Of a DNA stretch of 64,000 bases, positions 25,509 through 35,100 are shown piece after piece. The notes under the pieces were generated by a model. That model saw nothing but the letters and a program-made list of their open reading frames with translations, was not told where the DNA came from and did no database searches. Origin of the DNA: Pseudoruminococcus massiliensis (GTDB taxonomy: Bacteria > Bacillota > Clostridia > Oscillospirales > Acutalibacteraceae); the NCBI RefSeq assembly GCF_900291955.1, contig NZ_OLMR01000002.1, positions 186,001 to 250,000 of the forward strand. The letters are read 5' to 3'. Position numbers and translations under genes: made by a program. Position 1 is the first letter of the stretch. Each line of letters begins with the position of its first letter.

Positions 25509-25553
25509 AAAAAATCCCCCTATGGTAGTTTCCTTTATTCCACCATAGAGGGT
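25509..25553 (-). terminator. Terminator downstream of pyrF
   Basis: TATGGT/ACCATA with flanking CCC/GGG pairs, followed on the reverse strand by GGATTTTTTAT. Confidence 0.7.
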
Positions 25554-25561
25554 ATCTTTTT

Positions 25562-25681
25562 CTATTTTCCGTTTTTTACAGACTTGTCCATAGTCCGCCT
25601 CTTTAGAAACAAAGAGATATTAAGAACCTTATCATTAACAATCACAAGGACTCCGTCCACCGATTCTACAAGCTTTTTATT
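25562..25681 (-). pseudogene. Possible protein remnant between pyrF and its terminator
   Basis: A 39-codon open frame without a start reads LVESVDGVLVIVNDKVLNIS then LFLKRRTMDKSVKNGK-stop. It looks protein-like, but the family is not recognised. It may belong to the same decayed element as the IS3 fragment. Confidence 0.3.
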
Positions 25682-25701
25682 TTAGAATCTGTCTTAGATT
25701 A

Positions 25702-26625
25702 TCAGCCAGAAATGGCAGAATTGATGTCATCTCTCATACGGATAGCTTCTCGTCTTGCGGCGGCTGCAAAATCCTTTTCGTCACAGCCTTCTTTTTTGTA
25801 TGCACACATAATTCCACGAGAAGAATTGATAATAGCACCAATACCATTTGAATCAAATGCAGGAGCAACATCTTTTGCACCGCCACCTTGTGCACCATAT
25901 CCAGGTACAAGGAAGAATGTGTGGGGCATAGATTTTCTCAATTCTCCGAGCTGTGCAGGATATGTTGCACCTACAACAGAGCCTACTGCTGAATATCCAT
26001 ATTTACCGACAAGCTCTGAGCCCCAGTTTTCGCACATTTCGCCCATAGTTGCATATACAGACTTGCCGTCTGCAAGCTCTCTGTCTTGAAGTTCGCCTGA
26101 TGATGGATTAGATGTTTTGACAAGTACGAAAATTCCCTTGTCAGAATCTTCACAAATCTTGAGCAATGGCTTAATGCCGTCTGTTCCGAGATAACCATTA
26201 ACAGTAAGTGCATCTGCACCAAAAGCCTCAAACTTAACACCCTCAACATCTGTTTTGCCAAGGTGAGCAGTTGCATAAGCCTCCATAGTTGTGCCTATGT
26301 CGTTTCTCTTGCCGTCTGTAATTACGAACATACCTTTTTCTTTAGCATATGAGATAGTTTCATATAGAGCCTTAACGCCATAGAAACCATACATTTCATA
26401 GTAAGCTGCCTGTGGCTTTATAGCAGGAACTATATCGCAAAGAGCATCAATAAGGGCCTTGTTGAATGTGAGGAGAGCATCTGCTGCACCCTCAAGATTC
26501 TTGCCATATTTTGCATAGGATTCCTCTTTAATGTATACAGGAATATAATCAAGCTTTGGGTCAAGTCCTGCTACTGTCGGATTTTTAGTTTCAATAATTT
26601 TAGCGATAAGTCTGTCAAATGACAT
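25702..26625 (-). CDS. pyrF: Orotidine 5'-phosphate decarboxylase (type 2)
   Basis: 307 residues, the longer subfamily. Decarboxylates OMP to UMP in pyrimidine synthesis. Motifs: TVAGLDPKLDYIP near 16, IKPQAAYYEMYG near 68 and the DGKRNDIG active-site stretch (Asp-x-Lys-x-x-Asp) near 100. ATG at 26625 with GGAGG upstream. It follows pyrC by 22 bp, so they form one unit. Confidence 0.97.
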   Translation of the reverse strand: MSFDRLIAKIIETKNPTVAGLDPKLDYIPVYIKEESYAKYGKNLEGAADALLTFNKALIDALCDIVPAIKPQAAYYEMYGFYGVKALYETISYAKEKGMFVITDGKRNDIGTTMEAYATAHLGKTDVEGVKFEAFGADALTVNGYLGTDGIKPLLKICEDSDKGIFVLVKTSNPSSGELQDRELADGKSVYATMGEMCENWGSELVGKYGYSAVGSVVGATYPAQLGELRKSMPHTFFLVPGYGAQGGGAKDVAPAFDSNGIGAIINSSRGIMCAYKKEGCDEKDFAAAARREAIRMRDDINSAISG

Positions 26626-26647
26626 TGTAATCAGCCTCCGTTTAATT

Positions 26648-27919
26648 TTATTCTGCAGTGTATACTATTCTGCCACCACAAATTGTATATTTAACACGAG
26701 ATTTAAGAGTTTTACCCTTAAATGGTGTGTTTTTTGATTTTCCGTGCAGTTTATTTTCATCAACTACCCATTCTTCATCAGAGTCAAAGAGCATAATATC
26801 AGCAGGTGAACCAACTGTTAGTGAGCCAGCATTTATTCCAAGAATTTCTGCAGGGGTTGTTGACATAAGCTTTATAAGCTTTTCGAGCGACATAATACCA
26901 GTGCTTACAAGAGCGGTATATGAAGCCGAGAAAGAAGTTTCCATACCAATACTTCCGTTAGGTGACTTCTCAAAATCAGCTTTTTCTTCTGGAGTATGTG
27001 GTGCATGGTCTGTTGAGATTGCATCGAGAGTGCCATCAAGAAGTCCGTCTATGATAGCTTGCCTGTCTGTTTCTGTTCTAAGAGGAGGGTTCATTCTGAA
27101 ATCTGCATCACGCTTGAGAAGTTCATTTTCTGTAAAGGTAAAGTAATGTGGGCAGGTTTCTGCGGTAACACGAACACCACGAGCCTTTGCATCACGAACA
27201 AGTGCAACAGAAGTAGCTGTGCTGACATGGCATATATGAATAGCAGTTCCATATGCAGCAGCTATTGCAATTTCTCTTGCTGTACCAGTATCCTCAGCGG
27301 CGGCAGGTATGCCTTTTATACCAAGCAGTTTAGAAACCTTGCCTTCGTTAATTTTTCCGCCGTCTGCAAGAAATAAATCTTCGCAGTGTGCAGTAACTGT
27401 AAGACCAAGCTCATCAGCAAGTTGCATAGCCTCTGCCATAAATTTTGTATTTACAACAGGTCTGCCATCATCAGAGAGAGCAATAATTCCCGCCTCTTTA
27501 AGTGCAGGAATATCAGTCATTTCCTCACTTTTTAAGCCCTTAGTAATCGCTCCGACAACATAAACTCTTGCGTCTGCATTTTTTGCTTTATCAAGAATAT
27601 ACTTTACAGTTTCTGGAGTATCAACAGCAGGCTTTGTGTTTGGCATGGCAAGTAAGCTTGTTACACCGCCAGCCGCTGCACTTTTACACCCAGTCATAAT
27701 ATCTTCTTTATCAGTAAAGCCTGGGTCACGAAGATGTACATGCATATCTACAAGACCTGGAGCGGCATAAAGACCTGAACCATCAATGGTTTTGCAATCG
27801 ACAGTAAGATTTTTACCAAGCTTTGATATAACGCCGTCCTCAATCATAATATCGCTTATGCAGTTAAGGGATTGTGAAGGGTCGATGATATGCACATTTT
27901 TAATGAGCAGTTTATCCAT
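26648..27919 (-). CDS. pyrC: Dihydroorotase
   Basis: 423 residues, class I type. Cyclises carbamoyl aspartate to dihydroorotate. The metal motif DMHVHLRDPGFTDKEDI lies near 58-74; later His ligands are in TVTAHCEDL and IHICHVST; the catalytic Asp is in AISTDHAPHT. No pyrB, pyrR or carA/B is adjacent, and no PyrR-type attenuator is seen upstream. The gene starts 48 bp after the large membrane protein gene and is probably cotranscribed with it. Confidence 0.97.
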   Translation of the reverse strand: MDKLLIKNVHIIDPSQSLNCISDIMIEDGVISKLGKNLTVDCKTIDGSGLYAAPGLVDMHVHLRDPGFTDKEDIMTGCKSAAAGGVTSLLAMPNTKPAVDTPETVKYILDKAKNADARVYVVGAITKGLKSEEMTDIPALKEAGIIALSDDGRPVVNTKFMAEAMQLADELGLTVTAHCEDLFLADGGKINEGKVSKLLGIKGIPAAAEDTGTAREIAIAAAYGTAIHICHVSTATSVALVRDAKARGVRVTAETCPHYFTFTENELLKRDADFRMNPPLRTETDRQAIIDGLLDGTLDAISTDHAPHTPEEKADFEKSPNGSIGMETSFSASYTALVSTGIMSLEKLIKLMSTTPAEILGINAGSLTVGSPADIMLFDSDEEWVVDENKLHGKSKNTPFKGKTLKSRVKYTICGGRIVYTAE

Positions 27920-27967
27920 TGGAAATCAAACCTTTCTTGAAATTTTATCAGCCAAGCTAATATAAGT

Positions 27968-30571
27968 TTATTTCTTCTCGGAATTATTGATTTCATCTGT
28001 TGTCTGCTGTGCCTTAGTCTGTGACTGCGAAAGGCTTTCAGGGTCGTTTTTTCCGAAAAGTTTTTCAAAGCGAGATTCTGTTTTTAGAGCAGGAATTGTG
28101 CTTTGAGGGGTTCTGTTGTGTACATTTTCTTCATCATTTTGAATAGGCTTTTCAAAAACAATGCTATCATCTTTTGGCTCGTTATTAGCATTGGTTTGTT
28201 TATTGTCGGTGCTCTCGTTATTTTCTGTTGAATTTTTAACACCAAAGAGCTTTTCAAAACGGGATTCTGTTTTATCAAGGCTTTCGCTGTTTTCAGAAGA
28301 TGAATCGTTTTTGCCAAAAAGTTTTTCGTATCTTGAAGATATATCACTTTCTGTTGTAGTTTCCTTTATTGGAGCAGATGGAGCTTTTTTAACAGGCTCT
28401 GCAGGATTAGCAATAGGCTGTGGCTTTTCAACGGGTTCTACAGGCGCAACAATAGGCTGTGGCTTTTCAACGGGTTCTACAGGCGCAACAATAGGCTGTG
28501 GCTTTTCAACAAGCTTTGCAGGTGCAATTACTGGCTTTGGAGTATTGTCGATAGGCTTAGTGCTTGCATTTATTGTATTTTCATGCTCAAAAGCATCTTC
28601 ATCAATTTCAGGAACAACAGCCTTTTTAATTCTTCCAAGGAAGCTTTTTAAAGACTTATCCTTATTTTCGTGAGCATTTTGTTCAGTAACAGGCTCAAGA
28701 GTTTCAGGCTTTTTGTCTTCAACTACTGGAGCAGACTCTATAGTTTCAGCTTTCTTATCCTCAACTACTGGAGCAGACTCTATAGTTTCAGCTTTCTTAT
28801 CCTCAACTACTGGAGCAGACTCAATTTTTTCAGAGGTTTCTTCCTCGATTGGTTTAATATCATTCTTAGTCTTTGGAACGGTAAAGGTTTCAGTTGTAAG
28901 CTGAATACCAGCTTGCTCAGGCGTTTTAGAAACACCAGTTGTTATATAATCCACTGTTCCAGGAGGATTATATTTAGGTGCTTTTGGAAGATTTGGATTT
29001 ACTTTAGTTTTCTCATCATTTGAATTATAAATCTCAATTTTCTCTATCGTTGGTTGTGCATCAAATAGTGCAAAATCATCAAACTTATAAGCACTTTCTT
29101 CTGAAACAGCTTTTTCTTCTATTTTTGTTTCAGTCTTTTTATCATCTGTTTTTGACTCAGAATTTTTTTCGTACTTAGGTTCAATAGATGTTACTTCTTT
29201 TTTTGATTCGAGCTTAGGTTTGTCAGGTTTCTTAGAATCCTTTTTTTTATCTTGCTTTTTAGGCTTCTGTTTTTTGTCTGACTTTTCGGCTTTTTTACCA
29301 TCTTTTTTCTTTGACTTGTCTTCGGACTTATTTTTTGTTTCAGAATTTTTCTTTTCAGGTTTTTGCTCTGAAATATTATTATTTTCAATTTCGGCTAAAA
29401 GCTTCTTTTTCTTGCAAGAGCGACTTATAAGAACTGAAATCAAAACTATGAAAAGAAGAATACATACACCAGCAGTAGTATAAATGAGAATCATCATATT
29501 TTTGATTTCGTCATCATTTGTATCTGCTTTAACAGGTGGCTTAATGTCTGTAAAGGAAACGCTTTTCATAACAGCTTCAAGAATTTCTTTTTGTTGGTCG
29601 CTGAGGTCTTTCGCACGAGTTTGAAGTGTAATGGTAATTTTCTGACCATTTACAACAGTATAATTTTGAATACCAGCAATATCATCGCCATCTTCTGTTG
29701 AATGATAATTTAAGCTAAGATATAGAACATCACCATATTTTTTCTGTGTGCAAGAGGTGTATTCTTTTTGTTTTGTAAGAGAGTTTGTAATTTCAATTAA
29801 ATCCTTGTCAGAAAGTTCTGTGAAGTTATTTATTGTTTTACTGTCCTCATCTTGTGTCATAGTTACGGTTATATCATAGGCAAAATCCTCTGGAGAAGCC
29901 TTGAGATACATATTAGATTTTTTAAGAGATGCAACAGCTTCTTCTGCGGTCATCTTAAAAAGCTCAAGGGCTTTTTCGTTTTGCTCACCACTTCTCAAGA
30001 TTGCATAAACATCATTTGGGAGAGCAATATTCATTTTAAGTGCGTCAAGCTTATAATTGATAAGGGGGATTTCGCTTTTATCACTTCTTTTAGAGGTTTC
30101 TTTTGAGCTTTCTTGTTTGCTTGGCTCTTGGCTTGATTCTACAACACTTGGTTCAGAGCTTGGCTCTTGGCTCGATTCTTCAACACTTGGTTCAGAGCTT
30201 GGCTCTTGGCTTGGTTCTTCAACACTTGGTTCAGAGCTTGGCTCTTGACTCGGTTCTTCAACACTTGGTTCAGGACTTGGCTCTTGGCTTGGTTCTTCAA
30301 CACTTGGTTCAGAGCTTGGCTCTTGGCTTGGCTCTTCATATGGATTATTTATAGGAACAAAATATCCATAGGAGTTAAGGTCATAATATATTCTTGTGCC
30401 GTCTTCATCATCAATATACGCATATCCTAATGCATCATATCTAATATTATCTTGTACATATTGGTTGTAACCTGTTTGCGGGTCGGTTTCACCAGGAATA
30501 GCCATTACGGCAGAAGAAAATACGCACGAGGCCGCCAAAAGTGCAGCTAAAATAGCCGTAAAACGCTTCAT
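27968..30571 (-). CDS. Large repeat-rich single-pass membrane protein of unknown function
   Basis: 867 residues from ATG 30571 (GGAGG 8 nt upstream; product MKRFTAILAALLAAS...). The longer frame from 30613 lacks an SD. Layout: signal peptide 1-24; Glu-Pro-Ser repeats about 75-150; an extracellular domain about 165-350 resembling PsbP/DUF1795-like lipoprotein domains (MNIALPNDVYAILRSGEQNE); a membrane helix near 360-385 followed by SRSCKKKK; then a long Lys/Glu/Pro-rich cytoplasmic tail. The tail has three VVEDKKAETIESAP units, three PVEPVEKPQPIVA units and, near the C-terminus, three copies of (S/E)-S-R-(Y/F)-EKLFG. Heads a unit with pyrC-pyrF. May link the envelope to a cytoplasmic partner; inference only. 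Confidence 0.75.
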   Translation of the reverse strand: MKRFTAILAALLAASCVFSSAVMAIPGETDPQTGYNQYVQDNIRYDALGYAYIDDEDGTRIYYDLNSYGYFVPINNPYEEPSQEPSSEPSVEEPSQEPSPEPSVEEPSQEPSSEPSVEEPSQEPSSEPSVEESSQEPSSEPSVVESSQEPSKQESSKETSKRSDKSEIPLINYKLDALKMNIALPNDVYAILRSGEQNEKALELFKMTAEEAVASLKKSNMYLKASPEDFAYDITVTMTQDEDSKTINNFTELSDKDLIEITNSLTKQKEYTSCTQKKYGDVLYLSLNYHSTEDGDDIAGIQNYTVVNGQKITITLQTRAKDLSDQQKEILEAVMKSVSFTDIKPPVKADTNDDEIKNMMILIYTTAGVCILLFIVLISVLISRSCKKKKLLAEIENNNISEQKPEKKNSETKNKSEDKSKKKDGKKAEKSDKKQKPKKQDKKKDSKKPDKPKLESKKEVTSIEPKYEKNSESKTDDKKTETKIEEKAVSEESAYKFDDFALFDAQPTIEKIEIYNSNDEKTKVNPNLPKAPKYNPPGTVDYITTGVSKTPEQAGIQLTTETFTVPKTKNDIKPIEEETSEKIESAPVVEDKKAETIESAPVVEDKKAETIESAPVVEDKKPETLEPVTEQNAHENKDKSLKSFLGRIKKAVVPEIDEDAFEHENTINASTKPIDNTPKPVIAPAKLVEKPQPIVAPVEPVEKPQPIVAPVEPVEKPQPIANPAEPVKKAPSAPIKETTTESDISSRYEKLFGKNDSSSENSESLDKTESRFEKLFGVKNSTENNESTDNKQTNANNEPKDDSIVFEKPIQNDEENVHNRTPQSTIPALKTESRFEKLFGKNDPESLSQSQTKAQQTTDEINNSEKK
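28400..28515 (-). repeat. 39-bp tandem repeats in the cytoplasmic tail
   Basis: About three near-identical units encode PVEPVEKPQPIVA. Related 42-bp units encoding VVEDKKAETIESAP lie at about 28718-28825. Confidence 0.8.
30125..30345 (-). repeat. 39-bp tandem repeats encoding EPSVEEPSQEPSS
   Basis: About five imperfect units near the N-terminus of the large membrane protein form a negatively charged Pro/Ser/Glu stalk. Confidence 0.85.
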
Positions 30572-30679
30572 AACAATTACCTCCGTTTTTAATTCATATG
30601 CACGCTTAGACATATGTAGGTCGTTTTATAGTATAATGTGGCTGTGGATTTTTTATATAATTAGCCGATTATATTATCA

Positions 30680-30708
30680 TTATACTTTATATTGTCGAAA
30701 AACACAAG
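30680..30708 (-). promoter_or_regulatory. Promoter of the large membrane protein-pyrC-pyrF unit
   Basis: Reverse strand TTGTGT (30703-30708), 17-nt spacer, TATAAT (30680-30685). The remaining 30710-30848 holds no gene; it contains one copy of a dispersed intergenic repeat. Confidence 0.6.
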
Positions 30709-30789
30709 TAGCGGATAAATCTGTTTATTTTGTTTTAAGATAATAGTTAAGAGATTTAGCTCTTTACGGAGAACGACCAAAGACTTTGC

Positions 30790-30816
30790 TTTTAAAAAAG
30801 CTTGAGCAAAACTTTT
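30790..30816 (-). repeat. Copy of a dispersed intergenic repeat
   Basis: TTTTAAAAAAGCTTGAGCAA-AACTTTT (plus strand). A matched 26-nt segment at 32128-32153 agrees at about 21 positions. Confidence 0.4.
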
Positions 30817-30848
30817 CCATATCTTAGGTAAGTAAATCTAATCCACAT

Positions 30849-30887
30849 AAAAAAGGACACAACTCATAATCTGAGCTGTATCCTTTA
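30849..30887 (-). terminator. Terminator of cysK
   Basis: Reverse strand AAAGGA-T-ACAGCTCA / TGAGTTGT-G-TCCTTT stem followed by TTTTTTAT. Confidence 0.88.
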
Positions 30888-30908
30888 TTTATACTTAATT
30901 TATTTAAC

Positions 30909-31835
30909 TTAGAAAAGTGTTGTTGAGAGGTATCTCTCGCCTGTATCCGGAAGAAGAACTACAATATTCTTGCCCTTATTCTCAGGACGCTTTGCAAGAA
31001 CTGTTGCAGCGTGAATTGCAGCACCTGATGAAATACCCACGAGAAGGCCATCACTCTTTGCTACTGCTCTTGCACCCTCAAAAGCATCGTCATTAGAAAC
31101 CTTTATAATCTCATCAACTATATCAAGATTCATTACGCCAGGAACAAAGCCTGCTCCAATACCCTGAATCTTATGTGGACCTGCCTTTCCGCCCGAAAGA
31201 ACTGGTGATGATTCAGGTTCAACAGCAACAATCTTAACATTAGGATTCTTAGCCTTGAGAGCCTCGCCATTACCTGTTATAGTACCGCCTGTGCCAACAC
31301 CTGCAACAAAAATATCAACCTTGCCATCAGTATCTCTCCAGATTTCTTCAGCAGTAGTCTTTTTGTGAATTTCTGGATTAGCCTCATTTTCAAACTGCTG
31401 TGGAATTATAGCGTTTCCATATTCCTCAACAAGTGCATTAGCCTTTGCAATAGCACCCTTCATACCCTCTGCACCAGGGGTCAACACAACCTCAGCACCA
31501 AGTGCTGAAACAATCTTTCTACGCTCAATACTCATTGTTTCAGGCATTGTAAGAATAAGTCTTAAACCCTTTGAAGCAGCAACAAACGCAAGTCCAATGC
31601 CTGTATTACCACTTGTAGGCTCAATAATAACAGTATCCTTGTTAATCTTGCCATTAGCAATGCCTTTTTCAATCATAGCATAAGCAACTCTGTCCTTAAC
31701 GCTTCCGAGAGGGTTAAAATACTCAAGCTTTGCAATAATCTTAGCATCAAGATTATTATTAGCTTCATAGTTTGTGATTTCGAGTAAAGGTGTATTTCCA
31801 ATAAGGTCTGTAAGTTTAGTAGCAATTTTTGACAT
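30909..31835 (-). CDS. cysK: Cysteine synthase (O-acetylserine sulfhydrylase)
   Basis: 308 residues. PLP enzyme making L-cysteine from O-acetylserine and sulfide. The PLP lysine lies in [11 protein letters not shown] (near 44), the substrate loop is [14 protein letters not shown] (near 68), and the phosphate-binding GTGGTITG lies near 178. ATG at 31835 with AGAGGAG upstream. Transcribed alone from a strong promoter, with a leader of about 140 nt that holds a short ORF with tandem Cys codons (31891-31926). No cysE is adjacent. Confidence 0.97.
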   Translation of the reverse strand: MSKIATKLTDLIGNTPLLEITNYEANNNLDAKIIAKLEYFNPLGSVKDRVAYAMIEKGIANGKINKDTVIIEPTSGNTGIGLAFVAASKGLRLILTMPETMSIERRKIVSALGAEVVLTPGAEGMKGAIAKANALVEEYGNAIIPQQFENEANPEIHKKTTAEEIWRDTDGKVDIFVAGVGTGGTITGNGEALKAKNPNVKIVAVEPESSPVLSGGKAGPHKIQGIGAGFVPGVMNLDIVDEIIKVSNDDAFEGARAVAKSDGLLVGISSGAAIHAATVLAKRPENKGKNIVVLLPDTGERYLSTTLF

Positions 31836-31846
31836 AATATCTATCT

Positions 31847-31890
31847 CCTCTAATAATATATTTTTATTTAATTCAGATTATGATTAGGGA
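31847..31890 (-). promoter_or_regulatory. Possible SD-sequestering pairing in the cysK leader
   Basis: CCCTAAT (31883-31889), directly after the leader-ORF stop, can pair with ATTAGAGG (31847-31854), which begins the cysK SD, with one bulged A. A ribosome held on the leader Cys codons would cover CCCTAAT and free the SD. Confidence 0.35.
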
Positions 31891-31926
31891 TTATACGCGG
31901 CAACATCGAAAGTCGATATAAAGCAT
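31891..31926 (-). CDS. cysK leader peptide with adjacent Cys codons
   Basis: An 11-residue ORF, MLYIDFRCCRV, starts at ATG 31926 with AGGAG 10 nt upstream and lies wholly between the cysK promoter and cysK. Codons 8 and 9 are TGT TGC (Cys-Cys). A small hairpin ATCGA-CTT-TCGAT overlaps codons 4-8. The content and position fit a cysteine-sensing leader controlling cysK by ribosome stalling. The coding of this ORF is not proven. Confidence 0.6.
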   Translation of the reverse strand: MLYIDFRCCRV

Positions 31927-31978
31927 CTTTTCTATTCTCCTGTATTCCTATCTTTTTAGTATGTTTTACTGTGATTAC

Positions 31979-32007
31979 ATTATATGACGATTCAAACTAT
32001 TTGTCAA
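31979..32007 (-). promoter_or_regulatory. Promoter of cysK
   Basis: Reverse strand perfect TTGACA (32002-32007), 17-nt spacer, perfect TATAAT (31979-31984). Confidence 0.9.
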
Positions 32008-32040
32008 TAGCTTTTATTTATATTTTTAAAACTTTCTAAA

Positions 32041-32080
32041 AAAGCGGAAATCCATATTTTTATAAAGGATTTCCGCTTTA
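32041..32080 (-). terminator. Terminator of the REC/HD-GYP gene
   Basis: AAAGCGGAAATCC / GGATTTCCGCTTT, 13-bp perfect stem, then TTTTTTAG on the reverse strand. Confidence 0.88.
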
Positions 32081-32127
32081 ACTTTTATCATTATGTGAGT
32101 TTGATAATAACCTTTAGCTCATAATAA

Positions 32128-32153
32128 TCTTGAAAAAGATTGGGCAAAATTTT
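32128..32153 (-). repeat. Second copy of the dispersed intergenic repeat
   Basis: TCTTGAAAAAGATTGGGCAA-AATTTT; compare 30790-30816. Confidence 0.4.
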
Positions 32154-32177
32154 AAATTGTCTTAGAAAATCTCTCAA

Positions 32178-35100
32178 TTATTCTTCCTCATCATCAGAAA
32201 GCTCCTGATTATAGAATAGCCAGCTATTCTTTCCTTTATGCTTTATCGAGAAAAGTGCTATCTTAGAATTACTATAAAGCTCATCAAAGTTAGCCCCATC
32301 GTGTGGATAAATTGAAATTCCAACACTTCCAGAAACTGAAATAAGATTATCTCCAGACTCAAAATCCTGTTTTAAGATATTACAAATACTTTCAGCTCTC
32401 TTTGGAAGAATATCATTACTCTCTAAACATTTTATAAAGATAACGAATTGGTCTCTGCCTACTCTGCCGATAAGGTCATATTCTCTGAAAAGTTTTTTGA
32501 GTCTTTTTGTTATATCCTTGAGAACAGCATCAGCAAAAATCTGTCCCATTTGGTCATAAACATTTTTGAAATTATCTATATCAACAATCATAAAGGCATG
32601 TATGCCTCTTTCGCCTTCTACAGTCTGTAAGAAATCATCAATTTCATATTTAAGATTATCTTTATTAAGCAGTTGAGTCAGAAAATCGTGTTTAAGCATA
32701 TTTTTCATATTCTGATGCTCACGCCTTTCATCATCAATATCGCTTTCAAAGCCGATAACTGAATCTGGCAAACCTTGTTCATTAAAAATGCAAGTAAATC
32801 TCAGCTTGCTCCAACGATAGTTGTCGCTTATAGATTTTTTTATAATTCTTACAAAACACTCTGCATCATGATAACCAGCTCTTACAGCTAAAAGCTTATT
32901 AAGATATTTCTGTCTGTCCTCTGGATAAATAAACTCGCAATTTTTAATATATTCTATTGGATTTTCTGTTGGAGGCTCTATGCCATATATTTCCTTGAAA
33001 GAATCTGAAAACCACACTGCATCATTACTAAGTTGCCAACGAAACAGAACGAACTTCATATCCTTGAAAATTTCACTATACATATTTGTTGTAAGTGCAA
33101 GCTCATATTTTTCGTGGCAAATCATAGGAGCTTTTGGCATAGTCTTTGTAAGTTCTCTTTCCATTCTAAAAGCATCTAAATTCAGTAACTTAGAGCTATG
33201 ATATGCAAATTTATTGCATCCAAACTTTTTAACAGTTTCTATTATCGCAGAACTCAGATTATATGGAAGTATAATAGAAACTCCACTTGATGTAAAATAA
33301 TCAAAAACAAATTTAAGCAATTTATTAGGATAATAACCATCAATAATCCCACTTATAAAGCTTGCTGAGAAAGATACCGAATCAAAAAGCTTTTCACTAA
33401 AACACTTTATATTGATATACTCTAAACCAAAGCCAAATAGACCAAGCTTAAAACCAAATGAATGAATCGCTGATGAGAAGTTGACAAGTTCCCTATGGCT
33501 CATAGTGTTCAGCATATCTTGTGTTATGTTTATAGTTATATTCCTACAATTTAATGGATGTTCAGAAAGAAAATTCTCGATATTTTTTAAAAGAACAGGT
33601 GCATCTATGCCTTTAAACATAGTATAAAGTGATATTTCAGGCAATATATCACAATCCTTTTGAAGCTCATATAATCCAAGCAAAAGGCGTTTAATACTAT
33701 TCAAACCAAGAACTGTTATATTATCAGCAACAGATACCATTTCACAAAGCTCATTAAATGTATATGTAATATCCGTACTTGGCAATTCCAGATAATCATA
33801 AGAAATAATACTCTCTGTTTCAGAATCTATTAATGGAGAAAATACTCTTTTAAAGTCATAAATATTAACACGCTCTTCATTAGAAATAAGCGAAAGTGAG
33901 GGATTTTCTTCAAAGGATTTTCGCATCTCTTTATTATAGAAAAGATACATATCCTTGCCACGAAGCTTTGACATCTCTGTTGCAAAATCAGCATTATTCA
34001 TAAGTTCAGTAAAGTTTGTTCCATCATTAGGATACTGTGCAACACCTATGCTTACCGAAATATTATGTTTGCTCAATAAATAATCGAACGACATATGCAT
34101 AGATTTATAAAGTTCTTCGACCGCATTCAGGAGTTCTTTTACATCAAGGCAATCACGCAAGAAAATCACAAAATTATCTGAACCAATTCTTGCAATTAAT
34201 GAATTGGTTTCAAAATGCTCCTTTAATTTTTCAGCAACCTTACAGAGAACTTCATCTCCAAAAGTAGTATTTGTAGCAGAATTTAAAGCCTTAAAATCAT
34301 CTATATCTATATTTATCAATATATGCATACCATCTTTGCCAGAATGCGTAAGATAATCATCAACAGCTTTTCTTAGATAGTTCACATTCCAAAGACCTGT
34401 AAGATTATCGTGCTGAACATTATAGCGGTCATCTCCGTTTTTAGAGTTTTTCTCACTGATTTTAGATGCACAACAATATAGCTTTCTAAGCTTACCATCC
34501 TCACAGAAAGGAATTACTATACAACGATACCAACGATAGGCTTTTTTTCCTATAATAAATCTGCCATCAAATTCAAGCTTTTCTTTTCCCTTATCAACAG
34601 CCCTCTGCACATTGCTAAGACGAAAAATTTTCTTAAAAGCAACCACATCATCAGCATGACAAGATGATGACATCATAGTTACAGCCTCGGTATAATTTTT
34701 AGGAAAATAATTATACATCTTTTCCCAATTGCCCTTACGAACATAAAAATTATCATGCTTTAAATCGCATTCAAATACAATGTCATTTATTCTATAAAAG
34801 ATTTGGCAATCTCTTTCATGAGTTTCTTTTGCTACCTGTTTCTGACGATCTAAAGCCTTTATAAGCTCTTCTCTGCCCATATTAGCATAAATACTCATAG
34901 CAGTATCACTAAAGTTGCGTTTGGTCATATTATCGGCTGCTTTAATAGAGCCTTTCGTTTGATTATTTTTATCAATATGGGCTTTATCTGCATATATTCT
35001 CGCAAGCTCTTCAAACTGCGGAAGAACAAGATTAAAGCATTCCATAAGCTTTTCGGAAAACACACCACATGCACCATTTTTAATCATTTCTACGGCTTGT

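Noticed and set aside
27920-27967. PyrR-type attenuator before pyrC
   Set aside because: Only 48 bp with no hairpin or anti-terminator elements.
30572-30613. N-terminal extension of the large membrane protein (start 30613)
   Set aside because: It would bury the signal peptide and lacks an SD, while ATG 30571 has GGAGG at 8 nt.
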